Below are positions 45,199 to 54,024 of a stretch of DNA of 64,000 nt, piece after piece. Both the position numbers and the translations under genes were made by a program. Position 1 is the stretch's first letter. The number at the start of each line of letters is the position of its first letter. The notes under the pieces were generated by a model, which ran no database searches, was not told the DNA's origin, and worked only from the letters and a program-made list of their open reading frames with translations. Location: positions 217,990 to 281,989 of the forward strand of contig NZ_JARQWV010000003.1 of assembly GCF_029543245.1 (NCBI RefSeq), in the 5' to 3' direction. The stretch is from Caulobacter endophyticus (GTDB lineage: Bacteria; Pseudomonadota; Alphaproteobacteria; Caulobacterales; Caulobacteraceae).

Positions 45199-47223
45199 TT
45201 AACCTAAAGATGAATCGCGTGAAAACGCAACGAAGTCGGGTCTCGCATAACCATGTAAACGAAGTTTGTTCACTATGGCCGACGCCTCCGAAATTCTTCC
45301 CAGGCGGTGCAGGGCGCGGGCCAGCACGTCCAGCGCCTCGGGCGAAAGGCTCTCGCGACGCGGCCCCAGGGCGCCGACGACCTCGCCCGCCCGGCCTTGC
45401 GCCAGATAGGACATGCCCAGCAGCCAGAGCTCCATTTCCGCGTCGCCTTTCTTGCCGCTCCTGCCGGCCAGCGACTGTTCGATATCGCGCGCGGCCGCCC
45501 TGGCGGCCTCGGACTTGCCGTCGATTTCGGCGAGCCGGATCGCTTGCACCCGCAACTTCCCGCTCAGTCGCGCCATCCAGGCATAGACCTCCGGGTTGAG
45601 CGACCTCAGCCGCTCGATGCGGCGCGCCGCCTCCGCGTGGGCCGCGCGCGCCGCCGGGAGGTCGCCGCCGGCCATGGCGACGTCGACGGCGTCCAGCTCC
45701 ACATTGGCGGCATAGTCCAGCCAGGTGGCGTTTTCGGGATCCAGGGCGGTCAGGTCGCGGAAGCCGCGCCTGGCCCCGTCGACCAGCCTGCGAGCCTCGT
45801 CAATGCGCCCCAGATCCAGGGCACGACGCGCCAGAGCCAACTGGCCGGCATAGAGCTTGGCGGCCATCGGCCGGTTCTCGGGGTTCTTCTTCAGAAGATC
45901 AGCGCAGATCGACTGCGCCGTCGCCCGCTGCTCGTAGGCCTGCGCCATATGACCCAATCGATAGTGGGTGTCCGACAGCCAGGCATGGGCGTCGGCCAGA
46001 TCCTTCACCGGCTGGATCGCGCCGGGTGAAGCCTTGGCGGCCGCCTCGAACCGGGCACGGGCGTCCTCGAAGGCGACCAGAGCGTCTTGGCCCCGGCCCT
46101 CGTTCAGCAACAGGGTGCCGAGGTTGTTGCGCGCGTAGGCGACCTCCATCCGCCATTCGACATTGCCAGGATCGAGCCTCGTCAGCCGTTCGGCCAGTTC
46201 GCCATAGCGCCGAAACCCGGCCTCGGCGTCGGCGATCCGCGCCAGCCGCCAGTCGACATAGGCCAGCCAGAAGACGTTCTGGGCATGGTCATAGAGGCGC
46301 GCGCCGTCCTGCGGGTTGCGGTTCGATAGAGCCTCGGACGTCAAGGCCGCCTGCGAGAAGGCCTGCCGCGCGCCCTTCAGGTCGCCGCGCTTGTCGCGGA
46401 TCTCTCCAAGCAGGGTCTGGGCCTTGGCCTGCTGCGACAGGTCCTCGTCGTCGAGGTCGCGGGCGTCGATGTGGGCGTAGTGGGCCAGGGCCCGGGCGCC
46501 GACGCCGTCGAGCACGTCGAGGCGCCCCACCGGCTCCAGTTTCTTGCGCAGGTCGCCCAGCATGTAGGCGACCAGGTCTTCGGCCTCGGCGCGCTGGGCC
46601 TCGGCCTCGCGACGAGCATCGAAAGCGACCACCGCCAGGGCCCCAGTGACCACGGCGACGCCGAGCGCGCCGGCCGTGGTGGCGGCCATCCAGCGCTGGC
46701 GCCGGCGAGCGTCGCGCTGGATCAGACTGTCGAGCCGCACCCCCAGCAGGGTGGAGGCCACCTTCAGGAAGGCCAGGCGCCGGCCGTCGCCGCCCGGACG
46801 CAGGTCGGCGGCCAGCGGCTCGCCTCCGGGCGGGAACGCCTCGCGCAGCACCGGCGGCAGGCAGTCGATCACCTCGCCACCGCCTTCCGGCGCATCGACC
46901 AGCACGCAGATCACCCGCTGGGGTCCGTGGGTCGAAAGGAAGTGGCGGATCTCTTCGCCGACCCATTTCGAGCCCCGCGACGCCTCAGAACAGACGACGA
47001 TCAGGTGCTCTGAACGGTCCAGCGCCTCGCGAATCGCTCCGCCCAGATCGGCGGCGGCCGAGAGTTCGGCGCGATCGCGGAAGATCGGACGCAGCGGACG
47101 CGTCTCGGCCTGACCCACGCCCTTCGGCGGGCGATAGGCCTCCAGGCGCTTGTGCAGCCAATCGACCAGCTTGCCGTCGCCATGGCTGTAGCTGATGAAG
47201 GCCTTGTAGTTTAAGTCCCCCAT
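45199..47223 (-). CDS. TIR-domain, single-TM, TPR protein
   Basis: The product is 674 aa. Residues 5-140 are a TIR domain: YKAFISYSHGD (box 1), IFRDRAELSAAADLGGAI, EHLIVVCSEASRGSKWVGEE and RVICVLVD. The catalytic glutamate of NAD-cleaving TIRs aligns with E91 (W87-x3-E), so NADase activity is plausible. One membrane helix spans ~179-201. A linker with DLVAYMLGDLRKKLEPVGRL leads to about ten TPR-like hairpins up to the C-terminus. The TIR would be cytoplasmic; the TPR part then lies across the membrane if the helix spans once. Start ATG 47223 has GAGGGGG upstream. Divergent from a CRP-type regulator. Confidence 0.88.
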   Translation of the reverse strand: MGDLNYKAFISYSHGDGKLVDWLHKRLEAYRPPKGVGQAETRPLRPIFRDRAELSAAADLGGAIREALDRSEHLIVVCSEASRGSKWVGEEIRHFLSTHGPQRVICVLVDAPEGGGEVIDCLPPVLREAFPPGGEPLAADLRPGGDGRRLAFLKVASTLLGVRLDSLIQRDARRRQRWMAATTAGALGVAVVTGALAVVAFDARREAEAQRAEAEDLVAYMLGDLRKKLEPVGRLDVLDGVGARALAHYAHIDARDLDDEDLSQQAKAQTLLGEIRDKRGDLKGARQAFSQAALTSEALSNRNPQDGARLYDHAQNVFWLAYVDWRLARIADAEAGFRRYGELAERLTRLDPGNVEWRMEVAYARNNLGTLLLNEGRGQDALVAFEDARARFEAAAKASPGAIQPVKDLADAHAWLSDTHYRLGHMAQAYEQRATAQSICADLLKKNPENRPMAAKLYAGQLALARRALDLGRIDEARRLVDGARRGFRDLTALDPENATWLDYAANVELDAVDVAMAGGDLPAARAAHAEAARRIERLRSLNPEVYAWMARLSGKLRVQAIRLAEIDGKSEAARAAARDIEQSLAGRSGKKGDAEMELWLLGMSYLAQGRAGEVVGALGPRRESLSPEALDVLARALHRLGRISEASAIVNKLRLHGYARPDFVAFSRDSSLG

Positions 47224-47267
47224 TGCCCCCTCGACTCTCCCCTTACGCGAACTCAGGAGCGGCGATT

Positions 47268-48035
47268 ATGGACTCTTCCGCGAGCGCCGCCACCGCTGGC
47301 GCTTCGAATGCGACGGGCTTCGGCGATCAGGCTTCCCGACTGCAAGCCCTGACGGGCTGCCGGCTGCTGCGCCACATGACGCCCGCCGAGATCGAAACCC
47401 TCGCCTCCCGCATCGAGATTCTGTCGGTGCGCCGGGGCGCGCGCCTGGTGCAGCGGCACGATCCGGGCGGCGCGATCTATGTCGTCGTCCAAGGCCTGTT
47501 GCTGGTGAACCAGTACGCGCGTTCGGGGCGCGAGGTCGGCTATCGCCGGCTGCAGCCGGGGTCCTATTTCGGCGAGATCGCCGCCATCGATCGCCTGCCG
47601 CGCTCGGCCAACGTCACCGCCCTGACCGAGGCCGTGGTGGGCCGCCTGCCCGAACCCCTGGTGGCCGAACTGATGGCCGGCTCGCCCAACTTCACCCGCG
47701 CGGTGATGGAAGATCTGGCGGCCATGGTCCGCGCACTGAGCAGTCGGGTTTTCGAGCTGAACGCCGTCTCGGCTCCGTGCCGCGTGCAGATGGAGTTGCT
47801 GCGCCTGGCCACCGATGTCGGCATCGAGGACAATCGCGCCGTGCTGGCCCGCGCCCCCACCCACGCCGAGATCGCCGTCCTGGCCGGCGCCCAGCGCGAG
47901 GCCGTGACGCGCGAGCTGAACCGCCTGGAAGCCCGCAACCTGATCGCCAAGCAGGGCCGCACCCTGACCATCCTCGATATCGACGGCCTGGTCGCCGAGA
48001 TCGAGCGCCTGGGCGGCGACGAGCCGGAGCTCTAG
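47268..48035 (+). CDS. Crp/Fnr-family transcriptional regulator with cNMP-binding cassette
   Basis: The product is 255 aa. The cNMP domain (~30-150) has GGAIYVVVQGLLLVNQ and the phosphate-binding cassette SYFGEIAAIDRLPRSANVTA, with the Gly-Glu and Arg-Ser that contact cyclic nucleotides in CRP both present. The C-terminal HTH carries HAEIAVLAGAQREAVTRELN. No Fe-S cysteines, so it is not an FNR oxygen sensor. ATG 47268 follows AGGAGC. Only 44 bp separates it from the TIR gene, so one promoter region must serve both and it may control the operon. Confidence 0.92.
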   Translation: MDSSASAATAGASNATGFGDQASRLQALTGCRLLRHMTPAEIETLASRIEILSVRRGARLVQRHDPGGAIYVVVQGLLLVNQYARSGREVGYRRLQPGSYFGEIAAIDRLPRSANVTALTEAVVGRLPEPLVAELMAGSPNFTRAVMEDLAAMVRALSSRVFELNAVSAPCRVQMELLRLATDVGIEDNRAVLARAPTHAEIAVLAGAQREAVTRELNRLEARNLIAKQGRTLTILDIDGLVAEIERLGGDEPEL

Positions 48036-49624
48036 TTCCCCGCGCTCTCCTGCAAGGCGCGGGTCACGCCGTTGGTCCACCCGAAGCCGTCCTGCAGCGG
48101 GTACTCCCCGCCCCCGCCGGCCTTGGCCTCCTCGACGTCGTACTTCTCCAGCATCTTGCCGCTGGCTTGGTACTCGCGCTCGACCGTCGCCAGCCATCGG
48201 CTTGAGATATCCGCCGCCAACTGGGTCTCGCCGTAGCGGCGCAGGCCGGAGACCGCCACCCATTGCAGCGGCGCCCAGCCGTTGGGCGTGTCCCATTGCT
48301 GGCCGGTGCGGTTGGTGGTGGTCCGCAGGCCGCCCGAGGCCAGCAACTGAGCGCGCGTCACGCCGGCCACCGCCTTGGCCTGCTCGGGCGACGCCGCACC
48401 GACGAACAACGGATAGAGGGTCGCGGCGCTGACGGTGTCGATCCGCTCGCCGCCGGTCCACAGATAGTCGAGATAGACCCCGCGCGCGGCGTCCCACAGA
48501 ACCGCGTCCATGGCGGTCTTGCGGGCCTTGGCGCGACTGTCGAACTCGGCGACGCATGGAGCGTCGGCGATGCGGGCGCAGCCGGCGGAGATCGCGGTCT
48601 CCAGGCCGTACATCAGGCTGTTGAGGTCGACCGGAACGATGGCGGTCGTGCGGATGGTCTTCAGGTGCTTGCCGTCCGCCATCCAGCGCGAGGAGAAGTC
48701 CCAGCCGCTCTCGGCCCCGGCCCGCAGGTCGCGGAACACCTCGGCGGGTGGACGTCCCGTGGCCATGGAGGCCTCGCGGGCGGTCTCCAGGTCTTCGCGG
48801 TAGGACTCGTCGCGCGGCGTGACGCGGTCGTCGTAGTAGCGGTTCAGCACCGCCCCGCCCGGCAGGGCGACGACGCGGCGATACGCCTTGCCCGGCGTCA
48901 CGGTCTTCTCGCCGTCCATCCAGAAAGCGTGCTCGCGCCGCATCAAGTCGACGCGCGCCTTGACCACCGCCGGATCGGTCGCCTCGGACAGCCCGACCAT
49001 GGCGTAGAAGAACGGCGGCTGCGAGCGGCTGAGATAGTAGGTGCGTGCGCCGTTTGGGATGTGGCCATAGGCGTCGATCAGGCCGCCGAAGTCGTCGATC
49101 ATGTTCTCGACCAGCTCCGCCCTGCCGTCGAGCTTCAGACCCAGCATCGTGAAGTAGCTGTCCCAGTAGTAGATCTCGCGGAAGCGGCCGCCGGGCACGA
49201 CGAACGGCTTTTCCATCGCCAGGGCCGAGCCGCCGGCCACCGGCTTGACCGGATCGCGGGTCAGATGGGGCCACAGCTGGGCGACGTGGGCCTTCAGCGT
49301 GGTGCGCTCGGCGCTGAGCGCCGGCGTCGCCCCGGCCTCCGGCACGACGAAGTTGGCGCGCACGAAGCGCTTCAGCTCGGCGTCGGTGAAACGCGCCCTG
49401 GCGCGGTAGTCCTTGAGGATCGCGACGGGGTCACGCCGAGGCGTGGCGTCGACGAAGGTCTTGCCGTCGGGAAACAGCCGCCGGGTCTGCACCTGGTGGA
49501 ACAGCTCCTGGTAAGTGTCCGCCGGCGTTGCGATTTCCGCTGCCGGCGTCTGGGCCAGGGCGAGCGGCGCGATGGCCGTCCAGGCCGCTGCGGAAACGAC
49601 GGCGAGCAGGCGGGTGCGGATCAT
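48032..49624 (-). CDS. treA: Periplasmic alpha,alpha-trehalase (GH37)
   Basis: This 530-aa exported enzyme splits trehalose into two glucose. It has a signal peptide (LLAVVSAAAWTAIAPLALAQ), the GH37 signature 1 PGGRFREIYYWDSYF and signature 2 QQWDTPNGWAPLQW, with DSRWMADG-type FSSRWMADGKHL between. Acidic catalytic residues in the barrel are preserved as far as I can follow. It is 92 bp downstream of a TonB-dependent receptor on the same strand, and overlaps the convergent Crp-type gene by 4 bp. Confidence 0.95.
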   Translation of the reverse strand: MIRTRLLAVVSAAAWTAIAPLALAQTPAAEIATPADTYQELFHQVQTRRLFPDGKTFVDATPRRDPVAILKDYRARARFTDAELKRFVRANFVVPEAGATPALSAERTTLKAHVAQLWPHLTRDPVKPVAGGSALAMEKPFVVPGGRFREIYYWDSYFTMLGLKLDGRAELVENMIDDFGGLIDAYGHIPNGARTYYLSRSQPPFFYAMVGLSEATDPAVVKARVDLMRREHAFWMDGEKTVTPGKAYRRVVALPGGAVLNRYYDDRVTPRDESYREDLETAREASMATGRPPAEVFRDLRAGAESGWDFSSRWMADGKHLKTIRTTAIVPVDLNSLMYGLETAISAGCARIADAPCVAEFDSRAKARKTAMDAVLWDAARGVYLDYLWTGGERIDTVSAATLYPLFVGAASPEQAKAVAGVTRAQLLASGGLRTTTNRTGQQWDTPNGWAPLQWVAVSGLRRYGETQLAADISSRWLATVEREYQASGKMLEKYDVEEAKAGGGGEYPLQDGFGWTNGVTRALQESAGN

Positions 49625-49716
49625 CGGGGCCTCACTGGAAGAAAAGGAACGCGGACCGGCAGGGAGGAAGCCGGCCCGCGCGCAGGAACCGTTGCAGGAC
49701 AGAACCCGCGAAGGCC

Positions 49717-52293
49717 TCAGAAGTTGTAGCCGACGCTCAGGCGCACCGACCGACCCAGGATCGGCCGGGCGTTGGCTCCGCTGGTCGAGCGCGGGTCGCC
49801 TTCCGTCAGGCCGTGGCTGTCGGTGAGATTGTCGGCGGCGATCTGCACGTCGAACTGGGCGACGCGGAAGATCGCGCCCAGATCCAACTTCTCGTAGCCC
49901 TTCAGCACCTGGGTGTTAGCGTTGTCGCCATAGCGGTCGTCCACGGCGCTGAGCGTGCCGTAGAAGGTGGCGTCGACGGTTCCCAGCTGCACGTCCCAGC
50001 TGGGCGTGAAGCGGATCTGCCAGTCGGGCTGGCGCTGGGCGCTGTTGCCGGCGTTGGCCGGGATCGACGACTGCTTGATCTCGGTCTTCTGGAAGGTGCC
50101 GTTCAGCGCAAGCGACAGGCCGAAGTCCGACCGCCAGCGACCATCCAGCTCGATGCCGTGGGCCTTGTTGGTGTTGCTTTCCTGGATGCCGCCGACGTCG
50201 GCGAACTTTGCGCCCTTGAACTCGTTGGCGAAGCCCGTGGCGTAGAGCTCGAACGGCCCGCTGCGCAGCTTGTAGCCCAGCTCGTACTGGTCGACCTTCA
50301 GGGTGTCGGTCAGGTTTTCGCGGAAGTTGTCGAAGCTGGGGAACTTGTAGCCCCGCGAATAGCGCACGAAGACGCCCGAGACGTCATTGAGGTCGTAGTT
50401 GGCGCCCACCGTGTAGGACGTCTTGCTCTGGCTGTAGTCGGTGGTGCGGATGGCCAGGCCGTCGGGATAGCCGTTGCCGTCGTCGACCACGTAGTCGGTC
50501 TTGAACCGCTCGCGACGCACGCCCAGGTCGATGCGCAGGGCTTCGGTGGCCTGCCAAGCGTCGGCCAGGTACAGCGCGTCCACCCGTCCGTCGCCCGCCG
50601 AGACCAGGCCGTAGTTCCAGCAGCCCGTGCCGCTGCCGGCCGTGGCCAGGTTGGCGCAGCTGACGTTTGCGGCCAGGTAGTCGCCGTTGGCCTTGACCTG
50701 CATCGGACGGAAGTTGCCGATGGTCCAGAAGTCGTCGGACGAGAAGCTGGAGGCGTAGTAGCCGGCCGAAACCTCGTGGGTTCCGAAGGTCTTGGAGACG
50801 CTGAAGTCGTTGGTCAGCGCCTCGATCTCCTTCTCGACGATCCAGGCGCCCCAGGCCTGCACGTAGTCATTGGCGCCCAGCACGGTCCCGCCGCGCGTCG
50901 CCACCGGACCGCCGATGACGGTGGCGACGGACGCAGCCGTGACCGCCCCGCCGTCGGGCACCAAGCCGTAGGTGTTGGCGTCGCCCTTGGTGAAGCTGAA
51001 GCGATCGCGCACCGTCCAGCCGTCGCCGAACTCGTGCTCGAAGCTGCCGCCGGCGACATAGCCCTTCCAGCCGCGGCCGTCGGCTAGGTCGAAACTGCGG
51101 GTCGCGCCGTTGGCGTGCACCTGAAGGGCCTGGTGGCGCGAAAGCTCGCCCAGCTGGGTGTAGGTCCCCTTGTCGACACCGGGCACGTTGATCGCGAACG
51201 GCAGGTACCAGGCGCCGTGATCGTCGGTGGCGCGGGCGTAGAGGTTGATCTTGCCGTTCTCCAGCTTCTTGGTGAGGTTCACCGTGAACTGCTGGCCCTT
51301 CTCGCTGTCGAACTGGGTGTCACGGATGCCCGGCGAGCGGGCGACGTAGCCACCGACCATGAAGAAGAGGTCGTCGGCCAGCTTGCCGCTGACCACGCCG
51401 TCGATGCGGCGCAGGCCGTAGTCGGAGGTCGAGGCCTTCACCAGGCCCTTGGTCTCCTCGCCGCCCTCCTTGAGCATGAAGTTGGTCGTCAGGCCCGGCT
51501 GGCCGTTGGAGAAGATCGGGTTGGGACCGCCGCGCAGCGCCTCCATCCGCGAAATCGTCTCGTCGACGCGGAAGATCGACGAGTTCTCGAGGAACGACAG
51601 GGTCGACGGCGGATAGATCGGCGCGCCCTGCAGCTGGATGGTCAGGAACTCGGCGTCGCCGGTGGCTGGGAAACCGCGCACGAAGACATTGGCGCCCGCA
51701 ACGCCGCCCGAGGTCTCGACCCAGACGCCGGGGACCAGGGCCAGCAGCTCGGCGCTCGACTTGGGCGAGGCCTTTGTGATGTCGGCGGCGTTGACGGTGC
51801 TCACCGCGAAGCTCGCCGACAGCTTGTCGATGCCGGCGCCGCCGGGGGTGCCGACGACGATGACCTCTTCCACTTCCGAAGGCGCCTCGGGCTGGGCCGG
51901 GGGCTCGGCGGCGACGGCCGGCGCGGCCTGGGCCGTGGCGCTGGCGGCGACCAGAAGGCTGCGGCCGCGGATGGCGTAGACGCCGCTGGCGGTGGGCTGG
52001 GCGACCATGTCGGAGCCGGCCAGCAGGCGCTTGAGGCCCTCTTCGGCCGAGTAGCCGCCCTTCAGGCCGCTGCTGCGCTTACCGCGCAGCTGGGTCTCGT
52101 CGAAGGCCAGCTGCTGGCCCGACACGCGACCGAAGGCGCGCAGGGCGCCGCCAAGGTCCTGGGCCGGAATGTCGAAGCTGTAGGTCGTCCGCGCCTGGGC
52201 GTAACCGGCGCTCGGCGCGATCAGGGTCGCCAGGACAGCGGCGGTGGTGGTGGAGCCCCAGACGAGGCGGCGGTCGAAGCTCTTGCGCATCAC
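49717..52293 (-). CDS. TonB-dependent transducer/receptor with STN signalling domain
   Basis: The product is 858 aa. After a signal peptide comes an STN domain (~38-115; YSFDIPAQDLGGALRAFGRV and GLKRLLAGSDMVAQPTASG), which in FecA-type receptors contacts the FecR anti-sigma factor. A linker with the TonB box EEVIVVG precedes the plug, and a 22-strand barrel ends VRLSVGYNF. Immediately upstream are fecR- and fecI-like genes. The substrate is probably trehalose or a glucose disaccharide given the trehalase next door, but a siderophore cannot be excluded. Confidence 0.93.
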   Translation of the reverse strand: MMRKSFDRRLVWGSTTTAAVLATLIAPSAGYAQARTTYSFDIPAQDLGGALRAFGRVSGQQLAFDETQLRGKRSSGLKGGYSAEEGLKRLLAGSDMVAQPTASGVYAIRGRSLLVAASATAQAAPAVAAEPPAQPEAPSEVEEVIVVGTPGGAGIDKLSASFAVSTVNAADITKASPKSSAELLALVPGVWVETSGGVAGANVFVRGFPATGDAEFLTIQLQGAPIYPPSTLSFLENSSIFRVDETISRMEALRGGPNPIFSNGQPGLTTNFMLKEGGEETKGLVKASTSDYGLRRIDGVVSGKLADDLFFMVGGYVARSPGIRDTQFDSEKGQQFTVNLTKKLENGKINLYARATDDHGAWYLPFAINVPGVDKGTYTQLGELSRHQALQVHANGATRSFDLADGRGWKGYVAGGSFEHEFGDGWTVRDRFSFTKGDANTYGLVPDGGAVTAASVATVIGGPVATRGGTVLGANDYVQAWGAWIVEKEIEALTNDFSVSKTFGTHEVSAGYYASSFSSDDFWTIGNFRPMQVKANGDYLAANVSCANLATAGSGTGCWNYGLVSAGDGRVDALYLADAWQATEALRIDLGVRRERFKTDYVVDDGNGYPDGLAIRTTDYSQSKTSYTVGANYDLNDVSGVFVRYSRGYKFPSFDNFRENLTDTLKVDQYELGYKLRSGPFELYATGFANEFKGAKFADVGGIQESNTNKAHGIELDGRWRSDFGLSLALNGTFQKTEIKQSSIPANAGNSAQRQPDWQIRFTPSWDVQLGTVDATFYGTLSAVDDRYGDNANTQVLKGYEKLDLGAIFRVAQFDVQIAADNLTDSHGLTEGDPRSTSGANARPILGRSVRLSVGYNF

Positions 52294-52349
52294 TTCCCTC
52301 CCTCGCGCCGATCATTGTTCTTTGGCGGCGCTTTGGTGAGTGAGACGCC

Positions 52350-53438
52350 TCACTCTGCGGAAGACTCACCAGCGCCGCTGATCTTTTTTTGCCCGCGGTT
52401 AATCCGCAGCACCGTCTCACCAGACGCGGGTTCGGCCCGCACCGGCAGCACGGCCGTGACGCCGTCGACGAAGGCGCGCGTGTCGCCCGAGGTGAAGACG
52501 CCGCTGATCTTCAGCCGGCCCACCGCCGGATCGGCTATCCGCAGCTTCTCGCGAGCGTAGCGGTTCACCCGCTCGACGGCGAGGTCCATGGGCTCGTCCT
52601 GGAACACCAGTTGGCCGCTCTCCCACGAGGCGGCGCGCGAGGGATCGGTGGCCGAGACCACGGTCGCGCCGGAAGTGGTCGAGGCGACCAGTTCGTGATC
52701 CGGCGTCAGCAGGCGCTCGGCCGGCGCGCCGTCGACCTTCAAGGACGGCGGCGGACGCCCCCGGGCGCCCTCCCCGTCCAGCACGGCCACATGGCCCTCG
52801 TAGAGCACCACGCGCATCTGGCCCGGCAGGCGCTCGACGCTGAACGTCGTGCCGGTGGCGACCACCAGCTTGCCGTCGGCGGCCACCGAGAAGGGCCGCA
52901 GCGGATCCTTGGCCACCGAGAACTTGGCGCGCCCTTCGTCCAGCCAAAGCCGGCGTCGGCCGCCGTCATAGCGCACGCGCAGCACGGTGGCCGCGTCCAG
53001 CGACGCGCGCGAACCGTCGGGCAGCTCGACGATGCGGCGCTCGCCCTCCGTGGTGCGATAGACGTCCGGCAGGCTGGCGCGCCAGACAAGCGCGCCGCCG
53101 GCCAGGGCCGCCACGAAGCAGGCGGCGATCGCGCCGCCGATCACGGCGCGACGTCCGGGCCTGCGCGACCACCGCGCCTGCTGGGCCCGACGCAGGTCTT
53201 CCAGGGCCTCGCCGCGCAGGGCGACCATGCCCGGGCTCATGGCCTGCTCGTCCACCGCGCGCCAAGCCGAGACGGCGTCGTCCAGCAGTTCGCGATGCTG
53301 CGGATCGGCGTCGAACCAGGCCTCGAGCTCGCGCTGCTCGGCCGGCGACAGCTCGCCCTCGGCCAGGCGAACGCACCAGGCGGCGGCCGCGTCCAGGGCC
53401 GCCTCGGCGGGTGTGTGGTTCATCTCGGGCCCGCTCAT
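52350..53438 (-). CDS. FecR-type anti-sigma factor
   Basis: The product is 362 aa. An N-terminal cytoplasmic DUF4880-like part (AAAWCVRLAEGELSPAEQRE, AWFDADPQHRELLDDAVSAW) is followed by one membrane helix (AVIGGAIAACFVAALAGGAL), the periplasmic FecR domain (YRTTEGERRIVELPDGSRAS, LDAATVLRV, GRAKFSVAKDPLRPFSV) and a C-terminal STN-contacting part. The ATG overlaps the sigma factor stop (ATGA). It relays occupancy of the receptor to the sigma factor. Confidence 0.92.
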   Translation of the reverse strand: MSGPEMNHTPAEAALDAAAAWCVRLAEGELSPAEQRELEAWFDADPQHRELLDDAVSAWRAVDEQAMSPGMVALRGEALEDLRRAQQARWSRRPGRRAVIGGAIAACFVAALAGGALVWRASLPDVYRTTEGERRIVELPDGSRASLDAATVLRVRYDGGRRRLWLDEGRAKFSVAKDPLRPFSVAADGKLVVATGTTFSVERLPGQMRVVLYEGHVAVLDGEGARGRPPPSLKVDGAPAERLLTPDHELVASTTSGATVVSATDPSRAASWESGQLVFQDEPMDLAVERVNRYAREKLRIADPAVGRLKISGVFTSGDTRAFVDGVTAVLPVRAEPASGETVLRINRGQKKISGAGESSAE

Positions 53439-53944
53439 TCCCTGGCCCTCGTACGCTTGGTCAGGTGGCCCATGGCCTTGAGAATATGCTTCTGCACGCC
53501 GCTGGTGGTCATGCCGTAGAGTTCGGCCAACTCGGCCTGCTTCATGCCCTCCAGCCGAAACAGCAGGAAGATGGCGCGGGTGCGCTCGGGCAGTTCGCGC
53601 AAGGCGTCTGACACCTCGCCCAGGCGCTCGCGCCCCATCAGCACACGGGCGGGATCGAGAGGCTCTAGATCCAAGGGCTCGGCGCGGATGGCGGCGCTGT
53701 AGCTCGACCGCACGCGCTCGCGCCTCGCCCGGTCGCGCAGCAGGTTGGCGGCCATCTGGAAGATGTAGGCGTCGGCGTTGTCCATCGTCCGCTCGCCGTC
53801 GCTCAGGGCCAGCTTGGCGAACAGCTCCTGGGTCATGTCCTCGGCGTCGCTGTGGCTGGCGGCGCGGCGCATGAAGAACGCCATCAGCGCTGGCCGATAG
53901 CGCCGATCCAAGCTCCCCAGGTCCTGTTCACTCTTGGCCCGCAC
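53435..53944 (-). CDS. ECF sigma factor, FecI type
   Basis: The product is 169 aa from GTG 53944. Region 2 is seen in YRPALMAFFMRRAASHSDAE and DMTQELFAKLAL, region 4 in LRELPERTRAIFLLFRLEGM and LAELYGMTTSGVQKHIL. It heads the unit sigma-fecR-receptor-trehalase. A longer upstream frame has no sigma-like sequence. It presumably recognises a promoter upstream of the receptor. Confidence 0.9.
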   Translation of the reverse strand: MRAKSEQDLGSLDRRYRPALMAFFMRRAASHSDAEDMTQELFAKLALSDGERTMDNADAYIFQMAANLLRDRARRERVRSSYSAAIRAEPLDLEPLDPARVLMGRERLGEVSDALRELPERTRAIFLLFRLEGMKQAELAELYGMTTSGVQKHILKAMGHLTKRTRARE

Positions 53945-54024
53945 GGTCCGTCTCGACAGCTTTCCCGGAGTGCATGACGCACATCCTCGCCGGATGCACA
54001 CCAGCGGGCGACGATTTTCTGGTC

